From the NCBI GenBank assembly GCA_015520245.1, contig WAQM01000185.1:1-11845 (forward strand): a DNA stretch of 11,845 nucleotides, written 5' to 3'. The translations under genes and the position numbers were made by a program. The notes under the pieces were generated by a model that saw nothing but the letters and a program-made list of their open reading frames with translations, was not told the origin of the DNA and did not search any database. This stretch comes from Pyrodictiaceae archaeon. GTDB lineage: Archaea > Thermoproteota > Thermoprotei_A > Sulfolobales > Pyrodictiaceae. Below are positions 6,115-11,845 of the stretch, piece by piece (the stretch's first letter is position 1; every line of letters begins with the position of its first letter).

Positions 6115-7617
6115 ATGCCAACCCCCATAGTCAGGGTCAGGATTAGAGGGATCTATGCGACGGCCCTCACCAAGCTCCTCCTGGACGCGGGCTTCCAGAT
6201 CGTCCAGGCCTCGCGTATCATCTCCGAGAGGTTTCGCATACCCCAGCTCAACATTCCCGCCGACGTGACCGTGAAGGACGCGGATAGCCCGAGCGAGCTG
6301 CTCGTCATAGGGTACCCTGAGCACACCGACGAGGTGGTTAGGGCCCTTAGGAGCAGACTAGCCACCTCGTTCTACTGGGAGTCGAGGCTGCCCGTCCACT
6401 CGACGGTCAGGGTCAAGCTGCTACGGGAGGCCGACGGGCTGTGCATCGGCGAGGCCGCCGGCGTCGAGGTCGAGGTCGTTGACGTCGACGAGTGCGCATC
6501 GGGCCGGGAGCTGGTCGCCTCCGTCGTCCGCACCGCCGTGCGGGAGGGCGAGAGGCCGCGCGTGAGGCCGGGCGCCCGCGTCGTAGGCGACTACGCGATG
6601 CTCTACGAGTGCCAGACGCGCACCGTCACGTTCAGCGAGCACATAAGGAGCCTCGAGCGTAGAGCGCTCCTAGCATCCATAGCCGCCACTGCCGTGAGCT
6701 CGCCCAACCTCTGCGTGCACTGGCGCAGCAGCGCTCAGCACGGTGAGGAGGCAGAGCTCCGCCACCACCTAGCCGAGCTGGTCAGGAAACTCGAGGAGGT
6801 GAAGGTCAGCGTAGAGTCTGGAAGCGAGGCCGGCCCCGTGGGCGGCGAGAAGGTCGTCGTGGTCCACCTGAGCTCGACCGACAAGAGGGTCCTCGACGAG
6901 CTTAGAAGGGCCGTGGTCCCAACGACGCCCCTGCACCACAGCCTCAAATCACTCAACCCGGAGCTTCAGGAGGTCGTGGACCTGCTCGACGCGGTGTCAA
7001 GGCACGTTGAGCCCTCGGCGCTTGAGCGGGGCATACTCGACTTCCTGGCGTCGAGGCTGGCAGGGCGCAGGCTTCAGCTCGTGCACGTACGGCCCGACGG
7101 GTCTGCCCTGCGGCTGGGGGAGGCTCACGTTGAGGACGTCGAGGTCCACGGGCAGGGGCTTAGGCTAGTGCTCCGCCGGGTGGTGAGGAGCGAGGGCGTC
7201 TACGACGGCCTGGGCGTGGCCAAGGAGCCCGGCGACGTGATCGAGACCGTCGTCGACACCTCAGCATGGTACGTGATCCACAGGTACTACTCGCCCTCCG
7301 GCGAGCTGAAGGGGGTCTACGTCAACGTGAACACGCCCCCCGAGGTCGGGCTCGAGGAGGTACGCTACCTCGACCTGGCCGTGGACGTGGTCCGCAGGCC
7401 GAACGAGCAGCCCCGCATACTCGACCTCGACGAGCTGGTAGCGTACGCCGCCCGCGGGGTGGTGACGAGGGAGGCGCTTGAGCGGGCCCTTAGCGTAGTA
7501 GCCGAGCACGCGGGCCCCGACGCCTTACGCGAGGAGCTGGAGAGGGTGTGCCGGTCACATGCCGAGCACTGCGAGAAGCTCGGCCTGGGGGGCTCAACAG
7601 CGCGCAGCACAACTTAA
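6115..7617 (+). CDS. FAU-1 family ribonuclease / RNA-binding protein (S1-like and DUF402 domains)
   Basis: A 500-residue protein of the archaeal FAU-1 family, related to RNase E/G. FAU-1 of Pyrococcus was described as binding AU-rich RNA, and family members are implicated in 5S rRNA maturation. The N-terminal ~90 residues (VRVRIRGIYATALTKLLLDAGF, IVQASRIISERF) form the domain typical of the family. An S1-like beta region follows (about 95-165), then RTVTFSEHIRSLERRALL and HWRSSA (202-207), a motif shared with RNase E/G-type proteins. The C-terminal DUF402 domain runs from about 373 to 440 (GDVIETVVDTSAWYVIHRYY, VYVNVNTPPE, RYLDLAVDVV, LDLDEL), followed by a helical tail. ATG 6115 has GGTGAG 3 bases upstream. 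It is probably in an operon with UPF0147, and it converges on the gene ending at 7664. Confidence 0.92.
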   Translation: MPTPIVRVRIRGIYATALTKLLLDAGFQIVQASRIISERFRIPQLNIPADVTVKDADSPSELLVIGYPEHTDEVVRALRSRLATSFYWESRLPVHSTVRVKLLREADGLCIGEAAGVEVEVVDVDECASGRELVASVVRTAVREGERPRVRPGARVVGDYAMLYECQTRTVTFSEHIRSLERRALLASIAATAVSSPNLCVHWRSSAQHGEEAELRHHLAELVRKLEEVKVSVESGSEAGPVGGEKVVVVHLSSTDKRVLDELRRAVVPTTPLHHSLKSLNPELQEVVDLLDAVSRHVEPSALERGILDFLASRLAGRRLQLVHVRPDGSALRLGEAHVEDVEVHGQGLRLVLRRVVRSEGVYDGLGVAKEPGDVIETVVDTSAWYVIHRYYSPSGELKGVYVNVNTPPEVGLEEVRYLDLAVDVVRRPNEQPRILDLDELVAYAARGVVTREALERALSVVAEHAGPDALREELERVCRSHAEHCEKLGLGGSTARSTT

Positions 7618-7663
7618 ACCGAGCTTGTGCGCGGCGTGGCACGTCGTACGGTGAGCGGAAAAC

Positions 7664-9280
7664 CTAGCCGCCCGGCACGTAGACTTCAACGAAGAGCAGG
7701 CCCAGCCTTAGATTCGAGGCTTCACCGTGCCTGTAGGTGACCGGCGATACCATGTACTTCCACAGGACGGAGGTCCCGTACCTGACGTCGACGTCGGCGA
7801 CGGCCGCCGCGAAGTACTCCATGCCGCGCACCTGTTCCACGCCTACAGCGGTGGCTAGGACGCCGGCAAGAATCGGGGGCACCGGCGCCCTGGTGATCGC
7901 CGCGATGAGCGCCAGCGGAGCGACGCCGGCTGAGAGCGTAGGTGACGTCTGTAGCTCGCGGCCGACGTCGATGTTAGATACCCACACGTCACCGTAGCCC
8001 TCGTTCCACCGGGCCAGCGCCCACCCGTTAACGTAGAGCATCCTGTACATCCAGGCCACCTTGCCCGCCTCGGCCGGGTACAGCCACGGGTCCTTCTCGA
8101 CGCCGTGGCACGCCAGGCTGTTATCCAGCCTGAGCCCGCCCGCCGGCCTCGCGAGGGTAATGTTGGCTACGATACTAGTCGGCACCAGCCACTCGGCGCA
8201 GTAGCCCGCTGGCGCGTTTACGGGCCCCGGCACACACTCAACGTAGTAGTTAAGGCGGTAGCGCCCCCACGCTATGTCGCCGTAGAAGCCGACGTAGACC
8301 ACGCTCGCGGAGGTGAAGTCCACGCCGCGGTAGAACGTCTTGTGGAAGCTGAGGTCGGCCACGCTCCTGCTAGACGCTTGCCACACGTAGCCCGGGATCG
8401 TATAATGGACCCCGCCGGCGGGGGAGGCCACTGCGGCCGTGGCGGCGAACACGACGCGATAACCTAGCACCTCGTCCGCGACCAGCGTCTCCCAGAGCTC
8501 GACCCGATCCACCTTGCTCACGTCGCCCCACACGTTCACTAGCACGTAGGGCAGGCAGTCGGACAGCGAATACCTCAGCTCCTCCAGGACCCATACGTAA
8601 CAGCCTCCCGTACCGCACTGCCACACCCCGCGGTACCAGTCTAGGGGGGTGGACGGCGGCACCGGATCCCTGGCGGGTATCCAGGGCCGGCCGAGCGCCG
8701 GCGACCGGGCCGGCCCCAGGTCGACGAGGTCAACGCGCGCCTCGACGCTGACCGGCCGGCGCGCCGCTACGAGGCCCGGCTTGAGCGGCACCACCACCGC
8801 TCCTCCGTAGAGCCTCCCGTCGGACTCAACGGCCGCTAGGGCCAGGAGCCCTACGGAGACCGCGCTGGGGTCCGAGCCCCGGGCCGCGAGGTAGCCCGCC
8901 CACTCCGCGTACGCCCTGCGCAGCCTCTCGTAGATGGGGCCCGAGAGCTCCACGGTCAGCCCTGCGGCGCTCTTGACGCCAATCAGTTCAAGCCGGCCGT
9001 CGGGCATCCAGGCGTAGAGAGTCACCGTGGTGCGGGCGCCACCGAGGCTCAGCCCGGCCGCCGGCTTCAGCGTTAGCTCGAGCCCCGGGGGCGGGAGGGG
9101 CAGGCCGACCCCGTACCGCACAGTGGCGTAGCCGTAGTCCTCGACCCGCACTCCTAGCCCGCCGGCGAGGGGGTGGACCGTCAGGGCCGCGGCTGCGGCG
9201 ATGATCACTCCGAGCAGCGCGGCGCGTCCCAGCAAGGCGAACCTTGTAACGTGGAGGTCCCTCCTGCCCCCGATGTCCAT
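7664..9280 (-). CDS. Unrecognised secreted or membrane-anchored protein
   Basis: I do not recognise this 538-residue protein. It opens with a short basic stretch (GGRRDLHVTRF) and a hydrophobic segment LLGVIIAAAAALTV (about 22-36), which reads as a signal peptide or membrane anchor. The rest is rich in Val, Tyr, Trp, Gly and Pro with alternating beta-type pattern, as in extracytoplasmic beta-sandwich proteins. Six cysteines lie in the outer region (222, 227, 242, 349, 361, 391), which could form disulfides. Near the C-terminus, residues 449-481 (SAGVAPLALIAA... PPILAGVLATAVGV) form a second hydrophobic stretch, not at the very end. ATG 9280 is preferred because GGTGA lies 7 bases upstream; GTG 9289 and 9283 are alternatives. 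It lies 41 bases downstream of tRNA-Leu on the same strand, without a visible TATA box between. Confidence 0.75.
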   Translation of the reverse strand: MDIGGRRDLHVTRFALLGRAALLGVIIAAAAALTVHPLAGGLGVRVEDYGYATVRYGVGLPLPPPGLELTLKPAAGLSLGGARTTVTLYAWMPDGRLELIGVKSAAGLTVELSGPIYERLRRAYAEWAGYLAARGSDPSAVSVGLLALAAVESDGRLYGGAVVVPLKPGLVAARRPVSVEARVDLVDLGPARSPALGRPWIPARDPVPPSTPLDWYRGVWQCGTGGCYVWVLEELRYSLSDCLPYVLVNVWGDVSKVDRVELWETLVADEVLGYRVVFAATAAVASPAGGVHYTIPGYVWQASSRSVADLSFHKTFYRGVDFTSASVVYVGFYGDIAWGRYRLNYYVECVPGPVNAPAGYCAEWLVPTSIVANITLARPAGGLRLDNSLACHGVEKDPWLYPAEAGKVAWMYRMLYVNGWALARWNEGYGDVWVSNIDVGRELQTSPTLSAGVAPLALIAAITRAPVPPILAGVLATAVGVEQVRGMEYFAAAVADVDVRYGTSVLWKYMVSPVTYRHGEASNLRLGLLFVEVYVPGG

Positions 9281-9321
9281 CACATTCACCGGGAGTCAGG
9301 ATCTGGGGGCGCGTTCCAGAG

Positions 9322-9409
9322 TGGTGCGGGGGGTGGGATTTGAACCCACGCAGGCCTACGCCATCGGGTCCTAAGCCCGACCCCTTTGACCTGGCTCGGG
9401 CACCCCCGC
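9322..9409 (-). tRNA. tRNA-Leu, anticodon UAG, with encoded CCA
   Basis: The reverse strand folds as a class II tRNA. The acceptor stem GCGGGGG (9409-9403) pairs with CCCCCGC (9332-9326), and the discriminator is A at 9325, followed by an encoded CCA (9324-9322). The D arm begins CCCGAGCC. The anticodon arm is TCGGG-CTTAGGA-CCCGA, giving anticodon TAG, which reads CUA leucine codons. The long variable arm is about 14 bases (TGGCGTAGGCCTGC), as expected for Leu. The T arm is GTGGG-TTCAAAT-CCCAC (9349-9333). The body is 85 bases without CCA, and no intron is present. It is divergent from TSR3 and upstream of the secreted-protein gene. Confidence 0.96.
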
Positions 9410-9451
9410 AGCCGGCTCCGGGTGGGGTTATGGCTGGCGCGCCTGCGCTCC

Positions 9452-9458
9452 TTAAAAC
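9452..9458 (-). promoter_or_regulatory. Possible TATA box for tRNA-Leu(UAG)
   Basis: TTTTAAG on the minus strand is the only AT-rich spot in the 59 bases between the tRNA and TSR3. It would put the transcription start near 9430, leaving a leader of about 20 bases before the mature tRNA 5' end at 9409. Read on the plus strand it lies too close to ATG 9469 to be the TSR3 TATA box. Its presence inside the sequence that a longer TSR3 would code for supports the shorter TSR3 start. Confidence 0.4.
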
Positions 9459-9468
9459 GGTAGCCGCC

Positions 9469-10068
9469 ATGGGGGCCGGGCTGCGCGTCTACGTGGTCCA
9501 CTACGGCCACGACGACCCAGCGAAGGACACCGCGCTCAAGCTGGTAAGGCACGGGCTCGCGGTCGAGGTCAGGAGGCCTCCCCGCGGCAGCGTAGTCCTC
9601 GACCCCTACGCCGCGATCCCCTTGAGCGGTGGCGACCGCGGCCTCGTGCTGGCGAGGGGGCTCGTCGTGATCGACGCCTCGTGGCGTAAGGTCACGCCGC
9701 GCCTCTTCCGCGCGCGGGGCGCCGTCCCCAGGAGACTCCCCCTGCTGATAGCCGCTAACCCCGTGAACTACGGCAGGCCCTACAGGTTGAGTAGCGCCGA
9801 GGCCGTCGCCGCCGCGGCCTACATAGTTGGCGAGGTCGAGTACGCGCGCAGGCTGCTCTCGCTGTTCAAGTGGGGCGCCACCTTCTTCGAGCTGAACGGC
9901 GAGCTCCTCAGGGCGTACATGGCTGCCAGGACGAGCGGCGAGGTCAGAGCCGTGGAGTGCGAGTTCATAGTGTCCAAGCTCGAGCTCTTCGGCTCGACCG
10001 CCGAGTGCCTTGAGAGGCTTGAGGAGGTGCTCAACCGCCTCCTCTCGGTCAGCAAGGGCGGCGGCTGA
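9469..10068 (+). CDS. tsr3: TSR3, rRNA aminocarboxypropyltransferase
   Basis: A 199-residue protein of the TSR3 (formerly DUF367) family. It transfers the aminocarboxypropyl group of S-adenosylmethionine to a hypermodified base in the small-subunit rRNA (known in yeast 18S and archaeal 16S rRNA). Visible landmarks are VYVVHYGHDDPAKDTALK (7-24), corresponding to the family's N-terminal 'HxxDDPKK.TA' region. IDASW (68-72), RRLPLLIAANPVNYGRPY (88-105) and LSSAEA (107-112) are also typical, as is FKWGATFFELN (133-143). The start is uncertain. ATG 9469 puts the conserved N-terminus about five residues in, whereas ATG 9430 with GGTGGGG upstream would add 13 residues with atypical codon use that cover a TATA-like box. 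An open frame continues back over the antisense of the tRNA, but that is not coding. The family zone ends near 150; the remaining helical tail is less conserved. Confidence 0.92.
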   Translation: MGAGLRVYVVHYGHDDPAKDTALKLVRHGLAVEVRRPPRGSVVLDPYAAIPLSGGDRGLVLARGLVVIDASWRKVTPRLFRARGAVPRRLPLLIAANPVNYGRPYRLSSAEAVAAAAYIVGEVEYARRLLSLFKWGATFFELNGELLRAYMAARTSGEVRAVECEFIVSKLELFGSTAECLERLEEVLNRLLSVSKGGG

Positions 10069-10083
10069 GGGCCCACTCGAAGC

Positions 10084-10122
10084 TTCTTAACCCCTACCCG
10101 CGCACCTCCCAGTCGCGGTGAG
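10084..10122 (+). promoter_or_regulatory. Promoter and RBS for the Lrp/AsnC-domain gene and TiaS
   Basis: TTCTTAA at 10084-10090 is an AT-rich box in the gap after TSR3. It would place a transcript start near 10113, just before the ribosome binding site GGTGAG (10117-10122), which sits 7 bases before ATG 10130. This decides against the GTG at 10118, which overlaps the ribosome binding site itself. Confidence 0.45.
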
Positions 10123-10129
10123 CCACTAC

Positions 10130-10378
10130 ATGCCTACGGCGGTCGTACTCATAAACACCGAGATCGGGGCGGACGAGGAGGTATTCGAGAAGCTTAAGGA
10201 GATCCCAGAGGTGAAGGCGCTGTACATGGTCTACGGGCTCTACGACATAGTCGCCATCATAGAGAGCGAGGACATGAACAAGCTGCGCGACATCATATTT
10301 AGGCATCTCCGTAGCTCGCCTAAGGTCAGGTCGACGCTCACGATGATCGTCGTCAAGGGCTACGAGCAGCGTAGGTAG
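10130..10378 (+). CDS. Stand-alone Lrp/AsnC ligand-binding (RAM) domain protein
   Basis: An 82-residue protein consisting only of the Lrp/AsnC effector-binding domain: MPTAVVLINTEIGADEEVFEK (1-21), IPEVKALYMVYGLYDIVAIIE (25-45), MNKLRDIIFRHL (49-60) and VRSTLTMIVVKGY (66-78). The ferredoxin-like beta-alpha-beta pattern and the GLYDIVAIIE strand are typical. No helix-turn-helix is present, so it does not bind DNA by itself. Such proteins are common in archaea and form oligomers that bind amino acids or may pair with full-length Lrp regulators; the ligand here cannot be told. The ATG is preferred over the GTG at 10118 because homologues begin with MPTA and GGTGAG then has normal spacing. TiaS starts 11 bases after the stop, so the two are probably co-transcribed. 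Confidence 0.9.
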   Translation: MPTAVVLINTEIGADEEVFEKLKEIPEVKALYMVYGLYDIVAIIESEDMNKLRDIIFRHLRSSPKVRSTLTMIVVKGYEQRR

Positions 10379-10389
10379 CCCGCGCTCCC

Positions 10390-11664
10390 ATGATCCTCAC
10401 GCTGCTGCTCGACGGCTTCGACACCGCTTTTGCTGGCTGCACCACGCACCTAGCCTCGCTGCTCCTGCTCAAAGCCCTCCGGCTCGGCGCTGAGCCTGCC
10501 GACTACCCGTGGCTCGTTAGACTGGACCCGGCCGTACCTTGGAAGACGCGGGGCAACGGAGCCGTCGCGTTGCACCTCCTCGTCAGCGGCGGCTCGGAGG
10601 CCGCAAAACTGGCGCGAGAGCTTACGCGCGTGGCCAGGGCCTACGACGCCGAGGGGCGTAAAGCTGCGCTAATCGCGCTGACGTTCAGGGACGAGCGCGA
10701 ACTACTTGAGGCTGAGTGTCCTAGAGCTCTCTACCTGAGGGCCGTGGCTGAGTGCGTTGAGGCTGAGGAGGCGCTGCGGTGCCTGCGCACGGAGCTCTGG
10801 GCCAGGGTGGTCGCGGCCTACGGCGCTGAAAGACCCGGCGTTGTGGGCGCCCTGGCCGCCCTAGGCGGCCTGCGGCCCAGCGACGACGTCACATTCGAGC
10901 TTCTGACCTACCGGGAGCCAGCGAGGTGGGGGTCAAGGAGAGCCGTTGATCCACTCACAGTGATCGAGTTCGACTACATGACCGGGCCCTACACGTTCGC
11001 CAACTACGACTACGAGGTGGGGCGCCCCCTCGTAGCGCCCCACGGTCCCGACCCCGTCCTCTACGGCGTTCGCGGCGAGGACCCGCGCTACCTCCTACGC
11101 GCGCTCGAAGTGATAGACCCTGGTGGCGAGGCGCCCACGCACTGGGCGCTCTTCAGGACCAACCAGGCCACCAACGCCCACGTGGCGCACGCAAGGCCCT
11201 GCAACCTGAGCCCCTACTCAGTAACGTTCGTCGACGCCGTGGTCGAGAGGGTGGTCCGAGCGCGCGGGGGGCACGTAATCTTAGAGGTGAGGGCTGAGGA
11301 CGGGGCATGCGGCGGGGCGAGGCTGCGCGCCGCCGTGTACAAGGAGGCCGGGAGGCTGAACAGGCTCGCTCAGGCGGTCGAACCGGGGTCCCAGGTTAGG
11401 CTCTACGGCTCCGTTAAGCCCAGGCGCGGCGAGCTGGTCATCAACGTGGAGGCGCTCGAGCTCCTGGACCCTCTGCATCCTGATCTCGCGGCTTACGCCG
11501 TACCGGGCACAAGCCTCGTAGTGGCCTCCACTGCCAGCCTGCATCACCTAGCCAAGCCGTTCGAGCGCTACCTGAACCTGAGGCTCCTCGAGCTGCGCTC
11601 GCTGAAGGCGCGCACGCCGTTCACGGTACTCACGCCCGTAGCGGGCCCTCGCATTTACACCTAG
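10390..11664 (+). CDS. tiaS: TiaS, tRNA(Ile2) 2-agmatinylcytidine synthetase (atypical)
   Basis: A 424-residue TiaS family protein. TiaS uses ATP to attach agmatine to C34 of tRNA-Ile(CAU), so that it reads AUA. Family landmarks are GCTTHLASLLL (16-26), DYPWLVRLDPAVPWKTRGNGAVAL (38-61), GPYTFANYDYE, RPLVAPHGPDPVLYGVRGEDP and LFRTNQATNAHV. An OB-fold region follows (about 275-365: VTFVDAVVERVV, VRLYGSVKP, INVEALELLDP). Two features are unusual. The N-terminal 'DDxDS' metal/ATP-binding motif reads DGFDT (8-12), so the second Asp is Gly9. The C-terminal tail (about 370-424) contains no cysteine, so the usual zinc ribbon that grips the tRNA is absent. ATG 10390 matches the family N-terminus but has no good ribosome binding site; it lies 11 bases after the Lrp-domain gene. 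The family call is firm; activity is less certain. Confidence 0.9.
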   Translation: MILTLLLDGFDTAFAGCTTHLASLLLLKALRLGAEPADYPWLVRLDPAVPWKTRGNGAVALHLLVSGGSEAAKLARELTRVARAYDAEGRKAALIALTFRDERELLEAECPRALYLRAVAECVEAEEALRCLRTELWARVVAAYGAERPGVVGALAALGGLRPSDDVTFELLTYREPARWGSRRAVDPLTVIEFDYMTGPYTFANYDYEVGRPLVAPHGPDPVLYGVRGEDPRYLLRALEVIDPGGEAPTHWALFRTNQATNAHVAHARPCNLSPYSVTFVDAVVERVVRARGGHVILEVRAEDGACGGARLRAAVYKEAGRLNRLAQAVEPGSQVRLYGSVKPRRGELVINVEALELLDPLHPDLAAYAVPGTSLVVASTASLHHLAKPFERYLNLRLLELRSLKARTPFTVLTPVAGPRIYT

Positions 11665-11672
11665 GTAAACGG

Positions 11673-11689
11673 CCCCTCCTCTTCCTCTG
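11673..11689 (+). terminator. Possible pyrimidine-rich terminator after TiaS
   Basis: A C/T tract (CCCCTCCTCTTCCTCT) begins about 9 bases after the TiaS stop. Crenarchaeal transcripts often end in pyrimidine-rich, T-containing tracts without a hairpin. This tract is poor in consecutive T, so it is a weak candidate. Confidence 0.2.
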
Positions 11690-11770
11690 GAGCCCACCAG
11701 CCGGACACCAGCTCAAGCCACGCCGCCGGCTGCGCTGGGCTCCTCCCGCCCAGGCCCCCCACGGGTTCAC

Positions 11771-11845
11771 ATGGAGGTTCAGCGCAATGTCGACGTAATG
11801 GCTGCCCCCACATTCATTCCGGAATGTTTGGCTAAACCAATAGCC
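11771..11845 (+). CDS. Possible start of a further gene (partial, unrecognised)
   Basis: An ATG at 11771 opens a frame of 25 codons that runs off the window edge, beginning MEVQRNVDV and continuing MAAPTFIPE; ATG 11798 is an in-frame alternative. There is no clear ribosome binding site at the right distance, although GGAGGT occurs at 11773-11778. About half of its codons end in G or C, clearly lower than the genes to the left, and a palindrome lies inside it. The stretch could equally be an upstream regulatory region or belong to a minus-strand gene. Twenty-five codons are too few to decide. Confidence 0.2.
   Translation, partial: MEVQRNVDVMAAPTFIPECLAKPIA
11815..11826. repeat. 12-base perfect palindrome CATTCCGGAATG
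   Basis: CATTCC and GGAATG are exact reverse complements with no spacer, inside an AT-richer stretch near the window edge. A second inverted pair, GGCTA (11830-11834) and TAGCC (11841-11845) with a 6-base spacer, follows at once. Either could be a regulator binding site, or part of a structure that continues past the window. Function is unknown. Confidence 0.4.

Noticed and set aside
7650..7656. GGTGAGC, identical to ribosome binding sites elsewhere in the window
   Set aside because: It sits in the convergent gap after FAU-1, and no start codon with an open frame follows at the right distance. It is probably chance.
9322..9409. tRNA-Leu as a used integration site
   Set aside because: I saw no second copy of the tRNA 3' segment, no integrase and no other mobile gene within the window, so there is no direct evidence of an inserted element.
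9340..9468. Open plus-strand frame extending TSR3 back across the tRNA-Leu gene
   Set aside because: It is antisense to a perfectly folded tRNA, and the peptide is proline-rich without family resemblance. The conserved TSR3 N-terminus begins just after 9469.
11665..11845. Open minus-strand frame running through the right-edge region
   Set aside because: It has no start in the window, ends inside TiaS coding sequence and becomes arginine-rich there, as expected of an unselected GC-rich frame.

Overview
The window looks like chromosomal DNA from a GC-rich, probably thermophilic archaeon. The strongest signs are the gene families: the archaeal type of mevalonate pathway enzymes, FAU-1, UPF0147, an archaeal p27/SSSCA1 zinc-ribbon protein, TSR3, TiaS and a stand-alone Lrp/AsnC ligand-binding protein. 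GTG and TTG starts, GGTGAG-type ribosome binding sites, and short AT-rich boxes standing out of GC-rich DNA also fit. The set suggests the Thermoproteota (Crenarchaeota). A Sulfolobales source is unlikely, because that order uses a different mevalonate branch; I cannot resolve the lineage further. I see no insertion sequence, CRISPR array or phage gene.

Layout from left to right. Positions 1-494 (minus) hold the N-terminal 164 residues of a RadB-like RecA-superfamily ATPase. Divergent from it, 554-5351 (plus) is a tight five-gene run: a protein with an apparent RNase H/RuvC-type fold, a Clp1/Grc3-type polynucleotide 5'-hydroxyl kinase, then a UbiD-type decarboxylase and the large and small subunits of an aconitase-X type dehydratase. 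The last three are the enzymes that take mevalonate 5-phosphate to isopentenyl phosphate in the archaeal mevalonate pathway. A p27-like zinc-ribbon gene (5320-5730, minus) meets this run tail to tail with a 32-base overlap. From an AT-rich divergent promoter, UPF0147 and FAU-1 run rightwards (5824-7617). FAU-1 converges on an unrecognised gene for a secreted or membrane-anchored protein (7664-9280, minus), which lies 41 bases downstream of a tRNA-Leu(UAG) gene on the same strand. TSR3 (9469-10068), a stand-alone Lrp/AsnC domain (10130-10378) and a divergent-looking TiaS (10390-11664) run rightwards to near the end. The last 180 bases hold a pyrimidine tract, a 12-base palindrome and possibly the start of another gene.

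Two themes run through the genes. One is isoprenoid (membrane lipid) precursor synthesis. The other is RNA maturation: polynucleotide kinase, FAU-1 (rRNA), TSR3 (rRNA modification), TiaS (tRNA-Ile anticodon modification) and the tRNA itself. The least explained parts are the RNase H-like protein beside the kinase, the orphan secreted protein, and a TiaS that lacks a conserved aspartate and any C-terminal zinc ribbon.
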